Assembly: GCA_947463775.1 (NCBI GenBank)
Contig: CANHVD010000095.1
Coordinates: forward strand, 1-12,828
Length of the DNA: 12,828 bases
Direction of reading: 5' to 3'
Source of the DNA: Planctomycetaceae bacterium
GTDB lineage: Bacteria > Planctomycetota > Planctomycetia > Planctomycetales > Planctomycetaceae
Positions 8,080-12,828 of this stretch are shown here, in pieces (position 1 is the first letter of the stretch; each line of letters begins with the position of its first letter). A program made the position numbers and the translations under genes. The notes under the pieces were generated by a model. It ran no database searches. It was given only the letters and a program-made list of their open reading frames with translations, and was not told the origin of the DNA.

Positions 8080-9102
8080 ATGAAGATGACCAATGGGACC
8101 GCTGCCTTCCGCAGCAGAATGCTCCGAACAAGAGCGTTCACACTGATCGAACTGCTTGTGGTAATCGCGATCATTGCGATCCTGATTGCCCTGTTATTGC
8201 CTGCCGTGCAGCAGGCTCGCGAGGCGGCTCGCCGCACACAGTGCAAGAACAACCTGAAGCAGATTGGCCTGGCACTGCACAATTATCACGATACGGCAAA
8301 CATGTTCCCGTACGCCAGCAATGCCGCTGCGTCAACTGTGAACAGCAACACGGCGATTATGCCGCTTCAGAAGAATCAGACCGGCTGGGTCTTGTTGTTG
8401 CCATATTTCGAACAGGCTGCTCTGTATAGCTCGATTGATCATTCTGCAGCGATGGGTCGCTGGAGAAACGGTGGCGCAGCACCACTGGCGAGTGGCGGTC
8501 CAACGGCAGCGAATGCTGCTGCGTCGGCGGTAAAGCTGGCGGCTTTGCTTTGCCCTTCAGACAGCGGGAGGCAGACATTCCCGGGTTTCGATGGAAACTA
8601 CGGATGTGAAACAAACGTTGCTTCCTACAAATCTACATACGGGTTCAGTGCCAGCGGACAGCCGTCAACTCTGTGGAGCAATTTGGGCCAGACGACACGT
8701 ACGATGTTCGGTGCTCAGTCCAATACGAACATGCGCGACCTGACCGATGGCACCAGCAACACTGTTGCGATTGTTGAGACAACTCTCAACGTTTACGACG
8801 GAATCACAGGTTCATGGGCCTGTAATCAGCACGTCGGCAACGGGATTGACTTCGCAAACCTGAACGGTCAGCGAAAAATCAATGACTGGGATTGCTGTGG
8901 CTGGGGTCCTGGTACGCCATGGAGCATCAAGAATGTTCCTGGTACGCTCGGTGAGTGGGGCACGCCCGGCAGCATGCACACTGGCGGGATGCAGGCTCTG
9001 CTGGGCGATGGTTCCGTTCGTTTCATCAGTGAGAATATCGACGCCACGACTCGTCAGCGTCTCGCTTACATCGCCGATGGAAACGTGATCGGTGAATTCT
9101 GA
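8080..9102 (+). CDS. DUF1559 protein with type IV pilin-like N-terminus
   Basis: A 340-aa member of the large planctomycete DUF1559 family. It has a basic leader followed by RAFTLIELLVVIAII, a prepilin-type signal. The predicted cleavage is between A19 and F20, with the conserved Glu at mature position 5 (E24) and an amphipathic helix continuing to about residue 52 (AVQQAREAARR). The C-terminus has the family hallmark: His300 followed by GG, then GDGSVRFISE. Several Cys residues (for example in LLCPSD, GCETN and WDCCGW) could form disulfides outside the cell. The ATG at 8080 is chosen because it directly precedes the prepilin leader and has AGAGGG at 8065-8070; extending to 7999 adds 27 unlikely residues. 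Family members are thought to be exported and processed like pseudopilins, but no function is established. An intrinsic terminator lies 68 nt downstream. Confidence 0.95.
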   Translation: MKMTNGTAAFRSRMLRTRAFTLIELLVVIAIIAILIALLLPAVQQAREAARRTQCKNNLKQIGLALHNYHDTANMFPYASNAAASTVNSNTAIMPLQKNQTGWVLLLPYFEQAALYSSIDHSAAMGRWRNGGAAPLASGGPTAANAAASAVKLAALLCPSDSGRQTFPGFDGNYGCETNVASYKSTYGFSASGQPSTLWSNLGQTTRTMFGAQSNTNMRDLTDGTSNTVAIVETTLNVYDGITGSWACNQHVGNGIDFANLNGQRKINDWDCCGWGPGTPWSIKNVPGTLGEWGTPGSMHTGGMQALLGDGSVRFISENIDATTRQRLAYIADGNVIGEF

Positions 9103-9149
9103 TCGCCTGATCACAGAACCGGCGGTTGTTGTCCGGTATGATCAATCCA

Positions 9150-9165
9150 CATGCGAAACCGCATG
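9150..9165. repeat. small hairpin upstream of the terminator
   Basis: CATGCG (9150-9155) pairs with CGCATG (9160-9165) around the tetraloop AAAC, immediately upstream of the terminator in the 3' untranslated region of the DUF1559 gene. It may stabilise the 3' end. Confidence 0.4.
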
Positions 9166-9170
9166 ATCTG

Positions 9171-9200
9171 AAGGCCCCTGCTCTGCAGGGGCTTTCTTTA
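9171..9200 (+). terminator. intrinsic terminator after the DUF1559 gene
   Basis: GCCCCTGC (9174-9181), loop TCT, GCAGGGGC (9185-9192): a perfect 8-bp GC-rich stem followed by TTTCTTTA. Flanking A residues at 9171-9172 can pair with the first Ts. It ends the lipoprotein-DUF1559 transcript. Confidence 0.9.
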
Positions 9201-9641
9201 TTGAGAGTCGGCGGTTAAGCCATTGAATCAATCTTCCGCAGGATTGATCCGATCAGATTCGACTGTTCCTGCGATTTTTCGCTTTGAGACCCACGCTTTG
9301 GATAAGGGATTCAGCGAATTGCGAGCTTTCGTCTGTTATTCGATCGCGGGTTGTGCGGGATGCTTTTGAGAATCGCTCCAGCAGAGGCGTTGTGGTGGCA
9401 TCGCACGATAATTGTGACTGACTGCTCAACGCCTGATGAAACCGTTACTGCGGGGAGCGGGGAGCGGCAGTCTTCTGTCAGTTTTCCGAGGAATTTCCCG
9501 TCTGTGATCCAACCAGAGAGAAAAGCCCCCCGTGTGGGCTCATTGGGCGGTTCAAGGCTGAGATTATGTATATCATTCCTCAGAGGTTGATCATTATCGT
9601 GAGTTTTCCGCATTAGAACGCGGTCTGCAAAGTCCATTTCG
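9201..9641. other. non-coding gap before the prenyltransferase gene
   Basis: About 440 nt with no credible gene. Visible items are a short tandem GGGGAGC motif near 9451-9465, a weak 5-bp GC hairpin at 9524-9540, and an AT-rich patch around 9563-9602 that may hold the promoter of the downstream pair. No clear -35/-10 pair was found. Confidence 0.5.
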
Positions 9642-10517
9642 ATGTCCATGTGGGTGCGAGTTCAACATTTTCTGGAACTCATTCGTTTCAGCCACACCAT
9701 TTTTGCGCTGCCATTTGCCATGTTGTCGGCGGTGATCGCCTGGGCTCAGGCAGACAGCATCTTTCGCTGGCGTGATCTGGCGGGAATCTTGATTTGCATG
9801 GTGACTGCGCGATCGGCTGCCATGGCTTTTAACCGACTGGTCGATCGGGATATCGACAAAGAGAATCCTCGCACGGCCAAGCGTCATATTCCTACAGGGT
9901 TGCTTTCCGTCCGAGCGGTGACGTTGTTTACCCTCGTGATGAGTCTTGTCTTCATCGCAACCACAATGATCTTTTTGCCGAAGCGGCTGCCGTTGTATTT
10001 GTCGGTCCCCGTGCTGTTGTTCCTGCTGGGTTACTCGTGGGCAAAACGCTGGACGAGCTTTTGTCATTACTGGCTGTCTGCGGCCTTGATGATGTCTCCG
10101 ATCGCCGCGTGGATTGCCGTACGAGATGAATTTGCTCTGATCCCGACTTTGCTGGCCGGGGTTATCTTCTTTTGGGTGGGCGGCTTTGACATTATTTATG
10201 CTTGTCAGGACGCTGACTTTGATCGCGAACGAAAGCTGCATAGCATTCCCGCTCGAATTGGTGTGCGGTCCGCGTTGAGACTGGCGTTTATCAGCCATCT
10301 TCTGACAATCCTGATGCTCGTTCTGTTATGGTGGCTGGCTGGTCTCGGTTTGCTCTTTCTGGTGGGCGTTGTCGCCATCGCCGGACTGCTGCTGTATGAA
10401 CATCGACTGGTCCGGCCCGATGATTTAAATCGGGTCAATGTTGCTTTCTTCAACGTGAACGCCATCATTAGTTTCGGAATCCTGGTGCTCGGATGCCTGG
10501 ACATCTGGCTCTTCTGA
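9642..10517 (+). CDS. mqnP: UbiA-family polyprenyltransferase, probable menaquinone MqnP
   Basis: A 291-aa integral membrane prenyltransferase with about eight or nine hydrophobic helices. Both Asp-rich motifs that bind prenyl diphosphate through magnesium are intact: NRLVDRDID (N64, D68, D72) and YACQDADFD (Y186, D190, D194). The N-terminus (FLELIRFSHTIFALPFA) is typical of the UbiA-like group annotated as 4-hydroxybenzoate prenyltransferase. Because the next gene, 35 nt downstream, encodes MqnE of the futalosine pathway, the likely substrate is 1,4-dihydroxy-6-naphthoate (MqnP role) rather than 4-hydroxybenzoate; this substrate call is inferred from context. ATGs at 9642 and 9648 are both possible and neither has a strong ribosome binding site. 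The length is normal for the family. Confidence 0.88.
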   Translation: MSMWVRVQHFLELIRFSHTIFALPFAMLSAVIAWAQADSIFRWRDLAGILICMVTARSAAMAFNRLVDRDIDKENPRTAKRHIPTGLLSVRAVTLFTLVMSLVFIATTMIFLPKRLPLYLSVPVLLFLLGYSWAKRWTSFCHYWLSAALMMSPIAAWIAVRDEFALIPTLLAGVIFFWVGGFDIIYACQDADFDRERKLHSIPARIGVRSALRLAFISHLLTILMLVLLWWLAGLGLLFLVGVVAIAGLLLYEHRLVRPDDLNRVNVAFFNVNAIISFGILVLGCLDIWLF

Positions 10518-10552
10518 AACGGTTGAATCTTAATTGCCTGCGGGACAAGAAC

Positions 10553-11686
10553 ATGAATCTCTCCATCTCTGACTCACGAATTCGGGCGATCGCGGACAAG
10601 GTTCTGGCCGGTGAACGCCTATCGTTTGACGATGGCGTGCTGCTGGACGAGACCGCCGATCTGCACACGCTGGGTCAGCTTGCCAACACCGTGCGAGAAC
10701 GACGCAACGGTAACGTGGCGTATTACAACACCAACATCCATCTGAATCCGACGAACGTCTGTGTCTACCGTTGTCGCTTCTGCGCCTTTCGCGCGGACCT
10801 GAAGGACGAAAAGGCGTATACGTTCACCGACGACATGTTGCGAAATCGAGTTCTCGAAGGGCGCGCAGCCGGAGCCACTGAAATTCATGTGGTCGGAGGT
10901 CTGCATCACAAGAAGAGTTTCGACTGGTACCTGAACGTCGTTCGTGTGATCCACGAAACCTGCCCGGAGATTCATATCAAGGCGTGGACTCCGGTTGAGA
11001 TCAGCTGGTTCAGCTTTATTACCAAACAGCCCATTAAGTGGGTTCTGGAGCAGATGGTGGAAGCCGGGCTTGGCAGCATGCCCGGAGGCGGTGCGGAGAT
11101 CTTCGATGAAGAAGTTCGTCGCGAAATCTGCGAACACAAGGCGGACAGCGATGTCTGGTTCGATGTGCATCGGACTGCTCACCAACTGGGGCTTCGATCG
11201 AACGCGACGATGTTGTACGGGCATATCGAAAAGGCAAAGCATCGTGTCGACCATTTGCTGCGTCTGCGAGCACTGCAGGATGAGACTCATGGTTTCCAGA
11301 CGTTTATTCCTTTGGCGTTTCATCCTGAGAATACAGAGCTGTCGAATATTCGGAAGCCGGACGGATTGTTTGACCTGCGTATGGTCGCTCTGTCTCGCCT
11401 GATGCTGGATAACTTCGACCACATCAAAGCGTACTGGATCATGCTGGGCGAACAGACTGCTCAGCTGGCTCTTGCTTACGGTGCTGATGATATCGATGGC
11501 ACCGTTGTTCATGAGCTGATCTATCACGACGCCGGTGCAAAGACGCCGGAAGGAATGACGGTCGATCAGTTACACCGTCTGATTCAGGAAGCCGGTCGAG
11601 TTCCTGTTGAACGTGACACTCTGTATCGCCGAGTCATCCGGAATGGCCGCGAGTGGAGCGTTGGCGAAGCCCTGGTTTCAGCCTGA
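10553..11686 (+). CDS. mqnE: aminofutalosine synthase MqnE (radical SAM)
   Basis: A 377-aa radical SAM enzyme of menaquinone synthesis. It joins the adenosyl radical of SAM to 3-[(1-carboxyvinyl)oxy]benzoate, giving 6-amino-6-deoxyfutalosine. The iron-sulfur motif is CVYRCRFC (C70, C74, C77), preceded by YYNTNIHLNPTNVC. Other family signatures are VVGGLHHKKSFDWYL, IKAWTPVEISWF, MPGGGAEIFDEEVR, PLAFHPENTELSN and YWIMLGEQTAQLALAYGADD. GGGAEIF and the C-terminal region fit MqnE better than MqnC. The start at 10553 gives the normal N-terminus, with GGGA about 9 nt upstream; an earlier in-frame ATG at 10493 lies inside the prenyltransferase gene. It is very likely in one operon with mqnP. The other mqn genes (A, B, C, D) are not in the window. 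The tandem array begins 33 nt after its stop codon. Confidence 0.95.
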   Translation: MNLSISDSRIRAIADKVLAGERLSFDDGVLLDETADLHTLGQLANTVRERRNGNVAYYNTNIHLNPTNVCVYRCRFCAFRADLKDEKAYTFTDDMLRNRVLEGRAAGATEIHVVGGLHHKKSFDWYLNVVRVIHETCPEIHIKAWTPVEISWFSFITKQPIKWVLEQMVEAGLGSMPGGGAEIFDEEVRREICEHKADSDVWFDVHRTAHQLGLRSNATMLYGHIEKAKHRVDHLLRLRALQDETHGFQTFIPLAFHPENTELSNIRKPDGLFDLRMVALSRLMLDNFDHIKAYWIMLGEQTAQLALAYGADDIDGTVVHELIYHDAGAKTPEGMTVDQLHRLIQEAGRVPVERDTLYRRVIRNGREWSVGEALVSA

Positions 11687-11719
11687 CGTCCTGTGGCAAT
11701 GCTGAGGCTCGGGCCCGGC

Positions 11720-12828
11720 GGCTCTGTGAGAAACACAATGGCTCTCACGGAGGCGCAAAGGCACGGAGGAAGAGCGCTGACCGCAGATGATGATGCTTGC
11801 ATGGACGGGAGCTTGAACCTCGACGACCATGAACTCTGTGGCTCCGTGCCTATGTGAGAAAACACAATGGGTCTCACGGAGGCACAAAGGCACGGAGGAA
11901 GATCGCTGGCCGCAGGTGATGATGCTTGCACTGGCGGGAGCTTCAGCCGCGACGATCAGGAACTCTGTGGCTCCGTGCCTCTGTGAGAAAACACAATGGC
12001 TCTCACGGAGGCACAAAGGCACGGAGGAAGAACGCTGACCGCAGATGATGATGCTTGCATGGACGGGAGCTTCAGCCGCGACGATCAGGAACTCTGTGGC
12101 TCCGTGCCTCTGTGAGAAAAAACAATGGCTCTCACGGAGGCACAAAGGCACGGAGGAAATGCGCTGATCGCAGGTGATGATGCTTGCATGGATGGGAGCT
12201 TCAGCCGCGACGGACAGGAACTCAGTGGCTCTGTGCCTCTGTGAGAAAAAACAATGGCTCTCACGGAGGCGTAGAGGCACGGAGGAAGAACGCTGGGGTG
12301 CGACGATGAGTCTCTGCTGCGACGGGAGCTTTAACCCGAACGACCATGAACTCTGTGGCTCCGTGTCTCTGTTAGAAAACACAATGGCTCTCACGGAGGC
12401 ACAAAGGCACGGAGGAAAAGCGCTGATCGCAGATGATGATGCTTGCACAGACGGGAGCTTCAGCCCCGACGGACAGGAACTCAGTGGCTCTGTGGCTCTG
12501 TGCCTCTGTGAGAAAAAACAATGGCTCTCACGGAGGCACAAAGGCACGGAGGAAATGCGCTGATCGCAGATGATGATGCTTGCACTGACGGGAGCTTCAG
12601 CCTCGACGAACAGGAACTCTGTGGCTCCGTGCCTCTGTGAGAAAAAACAATGGTTCTCACGGAGGCGCAGAGGCACGGAGGAAGCACGCTGATCGCAGAT
12701 GATGATGCTTGCACTGACGGGAGCTTCAGCCCCGACGAACAGGAACTCTGTGGCTCCGTGCCTCTGTGAGAAAACACAATGGCTCTCACGGAGGCACAAA
12801 GGCACGGAGGAAAAGCGCTGATCGCAGA
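11720..12828. repeat. 129-bp tandem repeat array, nine copies, open at the right edge
   Basis: The anchor TCTCACGG recurs at 11743, 11872, 12001, 12130, 12259, 12389, 12526, 12655 and 12784, spaced 129 bp except for 130 and 137. Each unit is a 66-bp imperfect inverted-repeat element plus a 63-bp linker that is itself conserved between copies. In the element, an arm CTCTGTGGCTCCGTGCCTCT leads through GTGAG, an A-rich spacer with ACAATGG, and back through CTCACGGAGGCAC and GGCACGGAGG. The inner 14 bp of the arms match with one mismatch. The first copy has a shortened left arm. Element positions: 11720-11770 (truncated), 11834-11899, 11963-12028, 12092-12157, 12221-12286, 12351-12416, 12480-12553 (8 nt longer), 12617-12682, 12746-12811. 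The array continues beyond the window. Long ORFs across it are judged spurious. Confidence 0.95.
12480..12553. repeat. repeat element copy with an internal 8-bp duplication
   Basis: This seventh inverted-repeat element is 74 bp instead of 66 because TGGCTCTG is duplicated in its left arm (GTGGCTCTGTGGCTCTGTGCC). The same left arm, without the duplication, is found in the fifth element (12221-12286). This is a local slippage event useful for tracing copy history. Confidence 0.8.

Noticed and set aside
9520..9540. Minus-strand intrinsic terminator (AGCCC/GGGCT followed by TTTCTCTCT)
   Set aside because: The stem is only 5 bp with a 7-nt loop, the T-tract is interrupted, and there is no minus-strand gene to terminate.
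9594..10298. 234-aa minus-strand ORF opposite the prenyltransferase
   Set aside because: It is antisense to a clearly recognised gene, has low-complexity His/Gln/Arg composition and no family features.
10619..11527. 302-aa minus-strand ORF opposite mqnE
   Set aside because: It is antisense to a strongly conserved radical SAM gene. Its length reflects codon bias of the real gene.
11678..12805. 375-aa minus-strand repeat protein
   Set aside because: It keeps going only because several frames of the repeat are open; it changes repeat frame at two indels, lacks a clear ribosome binding site and overlaps the end of mqnE.
11720..12828. Repeat array as a CRISPR array
   Set aside because: The 63-bp linkers are similar to each other rather than unique, the repeats are 66 bp with internal symmetry, and no cas genes are present.

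Overview
The window looks like a chromosomal segment of a planctomycete (order Planctomycetales or a close relative). The clues are a DUF1559 protein with a type IV pilin-like N-terminus and its small transthyretin-like lipoprotein partner, a TPR/FG-GAP/ASPIC-UnbV (CRTAC1-type) membrane-anchored protein, a large double-membrane-anchored vWA protein with a GATase1-like region, and the futalosine route to menaquinone. The assignment rests on protein families recognised by eye, not on a database search.

Layout. (1) 1-992, minus strand: an OmpR/PhoB-type response regulator followed, with an 8-nt overlap, by the N-terminus of its membrane sensor kinase, which runs off the left edge. A PmrA/QseB-like direct repeat lies about 80 nt upstream of the regulator. 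(2) 1315-6865, plus strand: a vWA membrane protein and, 43 nt downstream, a TPR + FG-GAP + ASPIC/UnbV protein, probably co-transcribed and acting outside the cytoplasmic membrane. (3) 6866-7507: a 640-nt gene-free stretch with a strong hairpin, an interrupted palindrome and a repeated 10-mer. (4) 7508-9102: the lipoprotein and the DUF1559 pilin-like protein, closed by a textbook intrinsic terminator at 9171-9200. (5) 9201-9641: a non-coding gap with no convincing feature. (6) 9642-11686: a UbiA-family prenyltransferase (probable MqnP) and the radical-SAM aminofutalosine synthase MqnE, two steps of menaquinone synthesis in one likely operon. (7) 11720-12828 (right edge): nine copies of a 129-bp tandem repeat. 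Each copy is a 66-bp imperfect inverted-repeat element plus a 63-bp linker, and the array starts only 33 nt after mqnE.

The genes are otherwise typical for the phylum. The least explained structure is the 129-bp array. It is open in several reading frames on both strands and produces long ORFs, including one of 375 codons on the minus strand. That ORF stays open across two indels that change its frame, so I read the array as non-coding palindromic repeat DNA and not as a gene. No tRNA, rRNA, insertion sequence, CRISPR array or defence system was recognised.
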